From contig NZ_CP090439.1 in the NCBI RefSeq assembly GCF_021441885.1, positions 1,426,001-1,490,000 on the forward strand: a stretch of 64,000 nucleotides of DNA, given 5' to 3'. Position 1 is the stretch's first letter. Each line of letters opens with the position of its first letter. Shown piece after piece: positions 50,482 through 59,580 of the stretch. Both the position numbers and the translations under genes were made by a program. Source of the DNA: Vibrio maritimus. GTDB lineage: Bacteria > Pseudomonadota > Gammaproteobacteria > Enterobacterales > Vibrionaceae. Below the pieces are notes generated by a model that searched no databases, had not been told where the DNA came from, and worked only from the letters and a program-made list of their open reading frames with translations.

Positions 50482-51339
50482 ATGGGAAAACTCTGCGTTG
50501 CCGCCAAAATTACTCATGTACCAACTATGTTAATGTCCGAAGAACCTGGCCGTCTTCATGGTTGTCGAAAGCCTGCGATTGATGGCCACAAGCAGATCGC
50601 TCAGATGGCTAAGGATCTCGATGTTGATACTGTTGTCGTCTTAGATACGCACTGGCTGGTCAATGCGGGCTATCACATCAATGCGCGAGACAAGTTCTCT
50701 GGCACCTATACTAGTAACGAGTTTCCCCATTTTATTCAAAACCTAGGCTACCAATACTACGGAAACCCAGAACTGGGCGATAAAATCGCTGAGCTGGCGA
50801 CAGAAAAAGGCGTGTATACCTTGTCGCATCAAGTAGATTCTCTGGATCTAGAGTATGGCACGTTGGTACCTATGCGTTATATGAACGAAGACTGTCAGTT
50901 CAAAGTTGTCTCAATTGCCGCTTGGTGTACGGTTCACGATATCCAATCGTCTAGAAGACTGGGAGAAGCGATTCGAGAAGCGATTGAAGCCAGTAATAGT
51001 CGCGTGATGTTGCTCGCTTCAGGGTCGCTATCGCATCGAATTTGGAATAATGAGGACTACGAAGCCAACAATGGCACCTTCACCATCTCAAAAGAGTTCA
51101 ACCGACAGGTTGATTTAAGAGTGCTTGAACTGTGGGCACAGCGCGATTACTCGACCTTCCTTAAAATGCTGCCAGATTACGCCAACCTTTGCTCTGGGGA
51201 AGGTGGCATGCACGATACGGCTATGCTTTTTGGTGCACTCGGCTGGGATAAATATGAAGGCGAAAGTACCGTAGTCACAGAATACTTCCCGAGCTCCGGG
51301 ACCGGACAAGTGAACGTTGTATTCGAAGTAACAGATTAA
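50482..51339 (+). CDS. hpaD: HpaD, 3,4-dihydroxyphenylacetate 2,3-dioxygenase
   Basis: This 285-aa protein is an extradiol ring-cleavage dioxygenase of the LigB (class III) superfamily, opening homoprotocatechuate. Metal-ligand regions are visible: CVAAKITHVPTMLMSE near the N-terminus, VVLDTHWLVNAGYHIN, and LASGSLSHRIWNN. The KFSGTYTSNEFPHFIQNLGYQYYGNPELGDKIAE and DLEYGTLVPMRYMN segments match E. coli HpaD (283 aa). AAAAGGAATAGAACG precedes the start. It is followed 9 nt later by the semialdehyde dehydrogenase. Confidence 0.92.
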   Translation: MGKLCVAAKITHVPTMLMSEEPGRLHGCRKPAIDGHKQIAQMAKDLDVDTVVVLDTHWLVNAGYHINARDKFSGTYTSNEFPHFIQNLGYQYYGNPELGDKIAELATEKGVYTLSHQVDSLDLEYGTLVPMRYMNEDCQFKVVSIAAWCTVHDIQSSRRLGEAIREAIEASNSRVMLLASGSLSHRIWNNEDYEANNGTFTISKEFNRQVDLRVLELWAQRDYSTFLKMLPDYANLCSGEGGMHDTAMLFGALGWDKYEGESTVVTEYFPSSGTGQVNVVFEVTD

Positions 51340-51348
51340 GGGGGCGAT

Positions 51349-52803
51349 ATGCAGTTAACTAACCCAGCGCTATTTATAACCGAGCACTGCTTTATAGGCG
51401 GAGAGTGGTTTGCGTCGCCAACTGAAAAATACACAAGTGTAGTGAACCCTTCGACTCAGCAGCCAATAGGTGGTGTACCGAATCTTGGCACGGTCGAAGC
51501 TGAATTATCCGTCGAAGTTGCCCAAGCGGCGTTTCAAGGATGGAAGCAAACGACAGCTGAACATAAGTCTTTGGTATTGAGGAAATGGTACGAGCTAATC
51601 GTTGAAAATACGGATGATTTAGCCCGTATCTTGACGACAGAGCAGGGAAAGCCGTTTGCTGAAGCGAAAGGGGAAATTGCTTACGCCGCAAGCTTTGTTC
51701 TTTGGTACAGCGAAGAAGCGAAACGTGCCTACGGAGAAATCATCCCTAGCCATAAAGCGGATGGCAAGATTGTTGTCACGAAAGAGCCAATAGGCGTGGT
51801 GGCGGCTATTACCCCTTGGAACTTTCCAGCAGCAATGATCACGCGCAAATGTGCTCCCGCTTTTGCAGCAGGCTGTTCCGTCGTACTAAAGCCAGCGCCT
51901 GAAACACCATTCACTGCGTTAGCGCTAGCGAAGTTGGCTCAGCAGGCGGGGATTCCTGATGGTTTGTTTAATGTAATTACCGGTGATGCGATCGAGATTG
52001 GTAGCGTGCTGACATCGAGCAAGAAGGTTCGTAAAGTGTCGTTTACTGGTTCTACCAACGTGGGGCGAATCCTCATGAATCAATCTGCATCTTCTATCAA
52101 GAAGATGGCACTTGAGCTTGGTGGAAATGCGCCATTTATTGTCTTTGAAGATGCAGACGTTGATGCGGCTGTTGAAGGTGCCATGATTGCTAAGTTTAGA
52201 AACGCCGGACAGACCTGTGTGTGCGCTAATCGACTGTACGTTCATGACGCGGTTTACGAGGAGTTTGCAAGTAAACTGACTAAAAGAGTGCTAGCACTAA
52301 AGGTCGGTGATGGCTTTGAAGAAGGCGTTACCATTGGTCCGCTAATCAATGAACAAGCAGTAGCAAAAGTGCAAGCTCACGTCAGTGATGCCCTTGAAAA
52401 AGGGGCGGTGGTTCAGTGTGGCGAGTTTGATTCCACGAATAAACAGTTTGTTCACCCGTTTGTTGTCACTGAGGTCACCGATGAGATGTTGATTGCCGAA
52501 GAAGAAACGTTTGGTCCATTGGCTCCATTATTTAGGTTCTCTAGTGAGTCAGAGGTTATCGAGCGAGCCAATGACACTGAATCAGGCCTTGCTGGTTATT
52601 TCTATACCAAATCACTAGGTAAGGCGTGGCGAGTCGGGGATGCACTAGAAGTTGGGATGGTAGGCATCAATGAAGGCTTGATATCGACGGCTGCTGCTCC
52701 GTTTGGTGGCGTTAAAGAGTCAGGCCTCGGCCGTGAAGGTTCACGATACGGGATGGATGAGTTTATGGAAATGAAGTACTTATTTATGGGTGGTTTAGAC
52801 TAG
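51349..52803 (+). CDS. NAD(P)-dependent succinate-semialdehyde dehydrogenase
   Basis: This 484-aa aldehyde dehydrogenase of the GabD type has catalytic C290 in FRNAGQTCVCANRLYV, with a second Cys two residues later as in GabD/Sad enzymes, and base E256 in ALELGGNAPFIVFEDAD. The cofactor region is VSFTGSTNVGRILM. It should oxidise the succinate semialdehyde released by HpaI to succinate, joining the pathway to the TCA cycle. TAAGGGGGCGAT precedes the start. It is the last gene of the hpa operon and is convergent with hpaA. Confidence 0.88.
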   Translation: MQLTNPALFITEHCFIGGEWFASPTEKYTSVVNPSTQQPIGGVPNLGTVEAELSVEVAQAAFQGWKQTTAEHKSLVLRKWYELIVENTDDLARILTTEQGKPFAEAKGEIAYAASFVLWYSEEAKRAYGEIIPSHKADGKIVVTKEPIGVVAAITPWNFPAAMITRKCAPAFAAGCSVVLKPAPETPFTALALAKLAQQAGIPDGLFNVITGDAIEIGSVLTSSKKVRKVSFTGSTNVGRILMNQSASSIKKMALELGGNAPFIVFEDADVDAAVEGAMIAKFRNAGQTCVCANRLYVHDAVYEEFASKLTKRVLALKVGDGFEEGVTIGPLINEQAVAKVQAHVSDALEKGAVVQCGEFDSTNKQFVHPFVVTEVTDEMLIAEEETFGPLAPLFRFSSESEVIERANDTESGLAGYFYTKSLGKAWRVGDALEVGMVGINEGLISTAAAPFGGVKESGLGREGSRYGMDEFMEMKYLFMGGLD

Positions 52804-52840
52804 CCCAAATTACTCAACCATCTGAATTAAAGTCCAATAT

Positions 52841-52866
52841 AAGGGAGTCGCTATCGCTGCTCCCTT
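52841..52866. terminator. hairpin between the SSADH gene and hpaA
   Basis: AAGGGAG (52841-52847) pairs with CTCCCTT (52860-52866). It overlaps the hpaA stop and serves the two convergent transcripts. Confidence 0.6.
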
Positions 52867-53726
52867 TCTCTAAACCCAGACGCGGTTTCCCCAGAGTTTT
52901 TCTTAAAGAACCTCGCAAAATACGCCGGATCTTGATAGCCCAGCTCATACGCCACTTCTTGTACCGACATCGCGGTAAGCAGCAGCAAGCGTCTTGCTTC
53001 TTGCATGACACGGTCTGCTACTAGACGTTTAGACGCAAGCCCACTCACTCGGCGACAAATATCATTGAGCCTCGCGGTAGTTAAACCTAATTCATCCGCG
53101 TACTGAGGTAAGGTCCAATGAGACTTATAGTTTTGCTCGATGAGCTGACTAAACTGATTGAAAACATGGACATCATTGCTGCGGTACGTGGTGTTCGTTG
53201 GCTGCGCATTAGCAAGCCGCAGTACATCAATTAGGAGCAATTGCAATATAGCCTGACATGCAGAGTCACTCATGAAATCCGCGCCACTTTGCTCATCAAT
53301 CAACTGCTCAAAGCGTTGAATAAGTCGGTGGTCTTCGGGGATCTCAGTACAAAATGGCTGCATCGCCGTTGAAGCTACATCATTGCGCCCAATCTCGATG
53401 TCCAACAGTCGCCACACTAATGTTTGGCTTGCCGTAATTACAAAGCCGCTGGCGTGATCGTCAGTCACGAAGGAGTGCGGTACTGTTGGAGGGGTGAAGA
53501 ATAGGGTGACGCCGTGTTTGGAATAATGGGATTCATCCAACAATACGTGGGTGTTCCCTTCTAGAATACAGTGAATCTGATAGTAGCGATCATGGTAGTG
53601 TGTTGGCATATTCCGACCAAAAAACAGCGCTAAACTGTCGAGTTTTTCGACGTGAAATTCACTCTCCTCGTAACGAGAGTCGTAGACTTTCCCAATGTTC
53701 AAATTCGGTATCGTTAGTGCTTCCAT
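52851..53726 (-). CDS. hpaA: HpaA-like AraC-family activator
   Basis: This 291-aa regulator has an N-terminal cupin sensor (HYHDRYYQIHCILEGNTHVLLDESHYSKHGVTLFFTPPTVPHSFVTDDHASGFVITASQTLVW) and two HTH motifs at the C-terminus (LPQYADELGLTTARLNDICRRVSG and VQEVAYELGYQDPAYFARFFKKNSGETASGFRE). It has the character of HpaA, the 4-HPA-responsive activator of the hydroxylase genes in E. coli. It is divergent from the monooxygenase gene, with a TTAATATATTA element between. The start has no strong ribosome-binding site. Confidence 0.85.
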   Translation of the reverse strand: MEALTIPNLNIGKVYDSRYEESEFHVEKLDSLALFFGRNMPTHYHDRYYQIHCILEGNTHVLLDESHYSKHGVTLFFTPPTVPHSFVTDDHASGFVITASQTLVWRLLDIEIGRNDVASTAMQPFCTEIPEDHRLIQRFEQLIDEQSGADFMSDSACQAILQLLLIDVLRLANAQPTNTTYRSNDVHVFNQFSQLIEQNYKSHWTLPQYADELGLTTARLNDICRRVSGLASKRLVADRVMQEARRLLLLTAMSVQEVAYELGYQDPAYFARFFKKNSGETASGFREREQR

Positions 53727-53758
53727 GTATCCAACTCACCTTTTGATTTTGATAATAG

Positions 53759-53770
53759 TTAATATATTAG
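53759..53770 (+). promoter_or_regulatory. TTAATATATTA palindrome between hpaA and the monooxygenase gene
   Basis: TTAATATATTAG (53759-53770) matches the four palindromes of the TRAP/hpaH region, with one mismatch at the end. It lies 32 bp from the hpaA start and about 130 bp before the monooxygenase start. Nearby GTTAACGTAGCTAAC (about 53792-53806) is a further imperfect repeat. Confidence 0.55.
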
Positions 53771-53900
53771 GTAAATCTACGAAAAGTACAAGTTAACGTA
53801 GCTAACATCCATTTAACATTGTCGGTTTTGTGAACATACTACCTAGTAATTGCCCACCCAACACAATTACTACAGGGCTAACGTTCAAAAGGAATCGATG

Positions 53901-55070
53901 ATGAAAAGACCTAATCCTCTACTCGAAAAACTTCAAACTGTTCTTCCAACTATTGCTAGCAATGCCATGCAAGCTGAACAGGACCGTACACCACCGGAAG
54001 AGAACATTCGCTTGTTACGAGAAATTGGCTTCTTTAGAGCGTTTCAGCCGAAAGCATACGGTGGCTTAGAGATCTCTCTTCCTGAATTTGCGGATTGTGT
54101 TGCCGCGCTAGCTGGCGCTTGTGGCGGCACCGCTTGGGGAGCGAGCTTGCTAGCAACGCATAGCCATCAAATGGCGATGTTCTCTAAACAGGCACAAGAA
54201 GAGTTTTGGGGATCCGACCCAGAAGCAACAGCAAGCAGCAGTATCGCGCCATTCGGTAAGACAGAAGAGACTGAAGGTGGTGTTATCTTTAATGGCGACA
54301 TGCGTTGGAGTAGTGGCTGCGATCACGCTGACTGGGCAATCTTAGGATTCAATCGTTTCGATGAAGACGGCAACAAGGTTTACTGTTTTGGTGTCGTACC
54401 TCGCCATCAATACAAGATTGTCGATGATTGGTATGCGGCAGGAATGAAGTCCAGTGGTACTAAAACACTAGAACTTCGCGACGTCTTTATCCCTGAACAC
54501 CGCATTGAGACTGCGAAAGGCATGATGGAAGGGTATTCTGCCGGCTTTGACTTGTATCCAGATAGCGATATTTTCTATACCCCATACCGTCCATATTTCG
54601 CTTGTGGCTTCGCTGCTATCAGTTTGGGTATCGCAGAGCGTATGTTGGAAGTCTATAAAGAGAAACAGAAGAACCGAGTCCGTGCCTATACAGGCGCGAA
54701 TGTGGGAGTGGCAACACCCGCATTGATGCGTTTAGCTGAATCGACGCATCAGGTCGCTGCAGCTCGAGCACTATTAGAAAAGACTTGGGATGACCATAAA
54801 GAACATGGTGAGCGTAAAGAATACCCATCTGCCGAGACACTATCATTCTGGCGAACGAATCAAGCATACGCGGTTAAGATCTGTATCGAAAGCGTTGACC
54901 GTCTGTTCGAGGCTTCTGGTGGTATGGCATGGTTTAGCGATAATGAAGCGCAGCGTTTGTTCCGTGACTCTCATATGACTGGCGCACACGCCTACACGGA
55001 CTACGATGTCTGTGCACAGATCTTAGGTCGCTCGCTAATGGGACTAGAACCAGACCCAACCATGGTATAG
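53901..55070 (+). CDS. 4-hydroxyphenylacetate 3-monooxygenase, acyl-CoA-dehydrogenase-fold oxygenase component (C2-type)
   Basis: This 389-aa flavin-dependent monooxygenase would hydroxylate 4-HPA to homoprotocatechuate using reduced flavin from HpaC. It has the acyl-CoA dehydrogenase fold: NIRLLREIGFFRAFQPKAYGGLEISLPEF, GGTAWGASLLATHSHQMA, FNGDMRWSSGCDHADWAILG, GMKSSGTKTLELRDVFIP, and a C-terminal RLFRDSHMTGAHAYTDYDVCAQILGR. This matches the C2 component of Acinetobacter HPA hydroxylase (group D), not the longer E. coli HpaB. The frame opens at 53850; ATGs at 53898 and 53901 follow AAGGAA, with better spacing for 53901. It is a single gene with a terminator. Confidence 0.85.
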   Translation: MKRPNPLLEKLQTVLPTIASNAMQAEQDRTPPEENIRLLREIGFFRAFQPKAYGGLEISLPEFADCVAALAGACGGTAWGASLLATHSHQMAMFSKQAQEEFWGSDPEATASSSIAPFGKTEETEGGVIFNGDMRWSSGCDHADWAILGFNRFDEDGNKVYCFGVVPRHQYKIVDDWYAAGMKSSGTKTLELRDVFIPEHRIETAKGMMEGYSAGFDLYPDSDIFYTPYRPYFACGFAAISLGIAERMLEVYKEKQKNRVRAYTGANVGVATPALMRLAESTHQVAAARALLEKTWDDHKEHGERKEYPSAETLSFWRTNQAYAVKICIESVDRLFEASGGMAWFSDNEAQRLFRDSHMTGAHAYTDYDVCAQILGRSLMGLEPDPTMV

Positions 55071-55095
55071 ATGAACTGACCTAACTACTAGTAGA

Positions 55096-55130
55096 GGAAA
55101 AGTGAGACTCGTGTCTCACTTTTCCTTTTT
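55096..55130 (+). terminator. terminator of the monooxygenase gene
   Basis: GGAAAAGTGAGAC (55096-55108) pairs perfectly with GTCTCACTTTTCC (55113-55125) around TCGT, followed by T5. Confidence 0.92.
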
Positions 55131-55255
55131 ACATCAGTGTGATAGTGCAATTAAGAAGCAAATCGAAGCAAAGATGCGCAGTTAACCCAAAATGAGCAAA
55201 AAGAGGCTTTTCTTTTCTATCAGATGTGGCATATTAACTCTCGTCCCACGATGAT

Positions 55256-55330
<75 letters not shown>

Positions 55331-55735
55331 ATTCTTATTTTCTGTTTACTAAATTTACCTTCATAAAAAGAAACGCTTTATTGCGTGTTTTCTCATATCT
55401 GGAATTCAAGCTCAAGACTTTGCCATGGCTCTACACGTGTTAAACGGGTACCCAAGATCAGAATTTTCGACGAGACCTCATGAAGTAAAAACATCGATAA
55501 TATAGCGATGATCATATTTACTAACATAAAACTCGGCCTCCCATATAGTGGGAAACTGTTCCTGCAAAAATGAAGTGTTACCTAGGTCACAATATTTGGC
55601 ATGACTGTAAGACATACTAATTAGCAATTGGCGAACGCTAGAAATTATTTTAGCTGGCTTTTGTTTTATTTGATGTCGTTAATTATTTCTACACCAGTTT
55701 TAATAATTGTAAATATGATATTTGGGTATATTTAG
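55331..55735. promoter_or_regulatory. control region of the GH127 gene with a TCCCA-N5-TGGGA palindrome
   Basis: This 405-bp stretch has no convincing gene. TCCCA-TATAG-TGGGA (55539-55553) lies 182 bp before the GH127 start and is repeated almost exactly before the aldehyde dehydrogenase gene. CATCG/CGATG arms (about 55493-55511) form a weaker repeat. An imperfect hairpin near AAACGC (about 55371-55390) may terminate the tRNA. Confidence 0.5.
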
Positions 55736-57613
55736 ATGAAGAAATACACGAAGTTTCAGTCTTTAAAGACGGGCGATGCGCATTTAACCAATGGATTTTG
55801 GGCTAAGCGTGTCGACGAATACATGAGCATCATTGAAAATCTCGAAAGCGCACTTTTGGAAGAAGAGAATGCAGCGAGAATGCTTAATTTTGGTATTGCG
55901 GCTGGTGAGGTTGACGGCAAGTTCTATATGAATGAATGGTCCGATGGAGACTGTTATAAATTCTTAGAAGGCTGCATGAACCAATACGCAGTCACACAAG
56001 ATGAGCGTATTTTAACCGTTGTTAATAAATATATTCCTTGGATTGAGGCTGCACAAGAAGCTGATGGATATATTGGTACACAAACACTGCTAACCGACCA
56101 AGAACGTTGGACAGATACAGAAAACCATGAGCTTTATAATATGGGGCATCTATTTACGATGTCTTGCATCCATCATGAAGTGACCGGTGATATGCGACTA
56201 TTGAATGTTGCGATTAAAGCTGCAGATTACTTGTGGGAAACCTTCTCACCACGTGACTTCGAATTGTGCCACTTTGGCTTTAACCCAAGCCAGATCATGG
56301 GCTTAGTTGAGCTACACACTCTAACAGGCGACAACAAGTACTTGGAGCTGGCGGATATCTTTACTCATATGCGCGGTGAAAATCCAGACATTGGTGGTGA
56401 CTGTAATCAAAACCGCGTACCGCTGCGTGAAGAAACACAGCCAATTGGTCACGCTGTAACAGGCGCCTACTTATACGCAGGGGCCGTTGATGTTTATGCT
56501 AAAACCGGTGAGCCGGCGCTATTGGAAGCGGTTGAACGTATCTGGAACGACCTTGTTAAGCGCCGTATCTATATCACTGGTGGCGTCGGTCCTCAGTATG
56601 TAGGCGTGTCCGACCGTGGAGACCCAATCTATGAGTCTTTTGCGTCGGAGTACAACCTACCACACCGTGTTGCTTATAACGAAACGTGTGCCAACATTGC
56701 GGTTGCGATGTGGGCGAAGCGCATGCTGCAGGTCACTAGCAATGCGGAGTACGGTGACTGGATGGAGACCATCCTGTTCAATGCGGGTATCTCGGGCTCA
56801 AACCTGGATATGACCCGTTATTTCTATGCTAACCCACTAGCACACCGTGCATGTCACCATATTGAACCCACCTTTGGTCAATACTCGCATGTACCTAACG
56901 AGCGATTCTTCACATTTGATTGCTGGTGCTGCCCACCGCAACTACTGCGAACGTTCACTGGTATGCCTAAATGGGTCTACTCTGTGGCAGAGAGAGCCGT
57001 GTCTATTAACCTGTTTGCGGGTGCGAAACTGGACACCATTTTACCGTGCGGTTCGCCAGTCACTATCGATATGGAAACGAACTACCCATGGGACCAAGAT
57101 GTTTCCATCGCTATTGAGGATGCGCCTCAAGGTGGCGTAACGCTTAGCTACCGTATTCCTGCATGGTGCAGTGGTGCGACAGTAAATGGTCAAGTGGTTG
57201 AGAAAGGGATACATGAAATCACAGTATCAAAAGGCGACAAGCTTGCCATCCATTTACCGATGTCTGCTCAGCTGTATTCTGCTAATCCAATGCTTGAGCA
57301 AGCCAACGGCATGGTGGCGGTGAAGCGTGGTCCAGTGGTGTATTGCCTTGAAGGGAGCGACGTAGAAACGGGTTACACCGTCGATGATCTAGCGATCTCA
57401 GTCAACACTCAGTTTACCGAAGAGACTATTGAAGACCTGCCTCATGGCATGGTTGGCCTCAAGGCTAACCTGGTCCATCGCCCGCAAGGCGAGACGCTGT
57501 ATTACCCGATGACGGACGACCAAGAAAAGCAGGTCTCTGTGCGCTTTATTCCTTACTTTGCTTGGGCCAACCGAGAAGAGCAAGACATGAGCGTGTGGCT
57601 ACCAAGAGCCTAG
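55736..57613 (+). CDS. GH127 beta-L-arabinofuranosidase
   Basis: This 625-aa cytoplasmic enzyme (no signal peptide) belongs to GH127 (former DUF1680). The zinc site and catalytic Cys pattern of the family is present: E316-x-C318 in AYNETCANIA and C398-C399 in FDCWCCPPQLLRT; the last Cys is the expected nucleophile. The alpha/alpha-barrel motifs DCYKFLEGC, LYNMGHLF and RRIYITGGVGPQY also match. It should release L-arabinofuranose from short beta-linked oligosaccharides taken up by the cell. The start context is AT-rich with little ribosome-binding sequence; no better start is seen. The gene is followed by a terminator and the two-component genes. Confidence 0.88.
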   Translation: MKKYTKFQSLKTGDAHLTNGFWAKRVDEYMSIIENLESALLEEENAARMLNFGIAAGEVDGKFYMNEWSDGDCYKFLEGCMNQYAVTQDERILTVVNKYIPWIEAAQEADGYIGTQTLLTDQERWTDTENHELYNMGHLFTMSCIHHEVTGDMRLLNVAIKAADYLWETFSPRDFELCHFGFNPSQIMGLVELHTLTGDNKYLELADIFTHMRGENPDIGGDCNQNRVPLREETQPIGHAVTGAYLYAGAVDVYAKTGEPALLEAVERIWNDLVKRRIYITGGVGPQYVGVSDRGDPIYESFASEYNLPHRVAYNETCANIAVAMWAKRMLQVTSNAEYGDWMETILFNAGISGSNLDMTRYFYANPLAHRACHHIEPTFGQYSHVPNERFFTFDCWCCPPQLLRTFTGMPKWVYSVAERAVSINLFAGAKLDTILPCGSPVTIDMETNYPWDQDVSIAIEDAPQGGVTLSYRIPAWCSGATVNGQVVEKGIHEITVSKGDKLAIHLPMSAQLYSANPMLEQANGMVAVKRGPVVYCLEGSDVETGYTVDDLAISVNTQFTEETIEDLPHGMVGLKANLVHRPQGETLYYPMTDDQEKQVSVRFIPYFAWANREEQDMSVWLPRA

Positions 57614-57642
57614 CAATAAAAACTCAAACTAAATATTCAAAG

Positions 57643-57669
57643 CCCGGTGCTCTGCAGTACCGGGTTTTT
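57643..57669 (+). terminator. terminator behind GH127
   Basis: CCCGGT (57643-57648) pairs with ACCGGG (57659-57664), followed by TTTTT. Confidence 0.75.
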
Positions 57670-57683
57670 CTTTATGTGTCAGA

Positions 57684-57706
57684 AAAGTTCTACCATGTGG
57701 AACTTT
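57684..57706 (+). promoter_or_regulatory. inverted repeat before the sensor kinase gene
   Basis: AAAGTTC (57684-57690) and GAACTTT (57700-57706) are separated by 9 nt. This is an operator candidate about 115 bp before the kinase start; no further support. Confidence 0.3.
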
Positions 57707-57819
57707 GCAAACAACGTGAGCCGTCATTGCGCGAAAACATGGTAAAGCGAATAGAGTGAAGTGTAGGGGAGCTGTACTGGATTGATGAGTAACACCAACA
57801 CTAACCCTGGGGGCTTAAT

Positions 57820-59580
57820 TTGTTAGCGCGGATTCGGAATCTAAAGCACAGTTTGGTTGGCAAAGCGATTGTTCTTTTTTTGGTGCTGGTCGCTATTCCT
57901 GCCTTGTTGGCGGGATTGATTGGTAAAAAGTACTTTCTTGAAATCGTGCTGGAGAATGCCTCCGAAACTTACGACTATTCGCTCAAAAATTTGCAAAGCC
58001 AACTCGCCCACGAGCTGCTTGAGACCAAGATGAATGCCTACTATGTCTATCTCGACCTCGACTTGAAGCAAGCAATTACGCGCTATATCGACGACCCTAT
58101 CGAAAGTATTAACGCGCAGCGCTTTGTTGAATCCAAGCTTGAAAACTATCGAATCTCTTCTCACTTTAGCAACGTCAATGCCATTAAGGTCTTTGGCTTC
58201 AATGGCATAAAAATGTCTTTTGGTGACCGAGCATTCACCGACGCTATTAGCGACGAATGGGTACTCAATCACCCTCTCTATGACTACGCATTAGCACACC
58301 CTGATGAGTTTGTTTGGTCGGGTGTTTATCAGGGTTCGACAGAGGACAATATCCCAGGCTCGCTATCGCTATTCAGAGTCATTAAGGATCGAAGCTACCG
58401 AGGGGGGATAGGTATGCTCTACGTTAATCTCGACTCCAAGTTGTTTTCCACTGTGGTAGCGAGTTACAACAATAGAACCGATGGGCACGTGTTTGTGCTT
58501 GATTCCGAGTTATCTCCTCTCGTAGGTGGCGAGGTGCCAACAGAGTTGCTGTCAGCCATCAGTGAGCATATTGACCTCAAAAGGACGAACTTTTCAACGC
58601 AATTTCAACAAGGTAGCCAGAGGGTGTATGTGAAAGTGCTATCGGACTACAACTGGATAACTGTTGGGGTATTGGATTTAGATGCTGTGACAGATAGGAG
58701 TTATCACCTTTTTGGCTATTTTACTTGGGGATTTGTCATTTTCTTATTCACGGCGTCCTTCTTTTGGCTTTCTGCTGTCGCAAAGTTGCTTGCGCCAATC
58801 CGAGCTCTGCGTAAAGCGACTCGCCGAGTGCGATATGGAGATTTTGCGGTTCAAGCCACACCTTATGGCCGTGATGAGCTTGGTGAACTGACCAAAGATT
58901 TTAACTTCATGGTCAGTAAGATAGGGCAGCTGATTGAGTCGCAAATCGCGCAAAAAGAGCGAGAGAAAGATGCCGAATATCGAGCCTTGCAAGCTCAAAT
59001 AAATCCTCACTTTTTATACAACACGCTTAACTCTATTCGCTGGATGGCCATCATTCAAAAGGCCGACAATATCAAAATGGTCATAGAGTCTCTCGCTCGC
59101 TTGCTGAGAAACAGCACCAACAAAATGGACTCGGTAATTAGCGTGGCCGAGGAAATCTCAATTTTAAAGGACTATGTCGAGATTGAACTGGTCGCTTACA
59201 ACAGCAAGTTTAGTGTGACTTATCACATAGATGATTCAACACTTGGTTGCCAATGTCTTAAGTTTTTGCTCCAACCGCTGGTGGAGAACGCCATTTTTCA
59301 TGGCGTATTACCAAGCGAGCGAGCCGGTGAGATTATGGTAGAGGTAAAAAGGGTGGATGAGTCCATTTGGCTTAGGGTGGTGGATAATGGCGTTGGTTTC
59401 GATTCGAAGGATGAAACCCCTCATGGACGGCAGAATCATTTCAACAGTATTGGCCTAGATACATTGCGAGAGCGTTTGGACGCCCACTATTCCATTCAAT
59501 CTAGCATGACTATAGACAGCGTCATTAATCAACATACATCAGTAACGGTCGTGCTGCCGGCTAGGGAGGTCATATGCTAA
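57820..59580 (+). CDS. YesM-type sensor histidine kinase
   Basis: This 586-aa membrane kinase has a first helix (about 14-32, IVLFLVLVAIPALLAGLIG), a large extracytoplasmic Cache-like sensor (about 35-290), a second helix (about 293-318), HAMP (about 320-372), a His_kinase domain with phosphoacceptor H397 in AQINPHFLYNTLNSIRW, and a HATPase domain with LQPLVENAIFHG and VVDNGVGFD. YesM/YesN pairs are frequent in Firmicutes and control polysaccharide use; they are rarer in Vibrio. The start is TTG at 57820 after CTGGGGGCTTAA. It overlaps the regulator gene by 7 nt. Confidence 0.87.
   Translation: MLARIRNLKHSLVGKAIVLFLVLVAIPALLAGLIGKKYFLEIVLENASETYDYSLKNLQSQLAHELLETKMNAYYVYLDLDLKQAITRYIDDPIESINAQRFVESKLENYRISSHFSNVNAIKVFGFNGIKMSFGDRAFTDAISDEWVLNHPLYDYALAHPDEFVWSGVYQGSTEDNIPGSLSLFRVIKDRSYRGGIGMLYVNLDSKLFSTVVASYNNRTDGHVFVLDSELSPLVGGEVPTELLSAISEHIDLKRTNFSTQFQQGSQRVYVKVLSDYNWITVGVLDLDAVTDRSYHLFGYFTWGFVIFLFTASFFWLSAVAKLLAPIRALRKATRRVRYGDFAVQATPYGRDELGELTKDFNFMVSKIGQLIESQIAQKEREKDAEYRALQAQINPHFLYNTLNSIRWMAIIQKADNIKMVIESLARLLRNSTNKMDSVISVAEEISILKDYVEIELVAYNSKFSVTYHIDDSTLGCQCLKFLLQPLVENAIFHGVLPSERAGEIMVEVKRVDESIWLRVVDNGVGFDSKDETPHGRQNHFNSIGLDTLRERLDAHYSIQSSMTIDSVINQHTSVTVVLPAREVIC

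Noticed and set aside
57820..59580. Frameshift or missing start in the sensor kinase because it begins with TTG
   Set aside because: The first membrane helix, sensor, HAMP, His and ATPase domains are all in one frame. TTG after a G-rich ribosome-binding site is acceptable in this group, and no upstream in-frame ATG is better.
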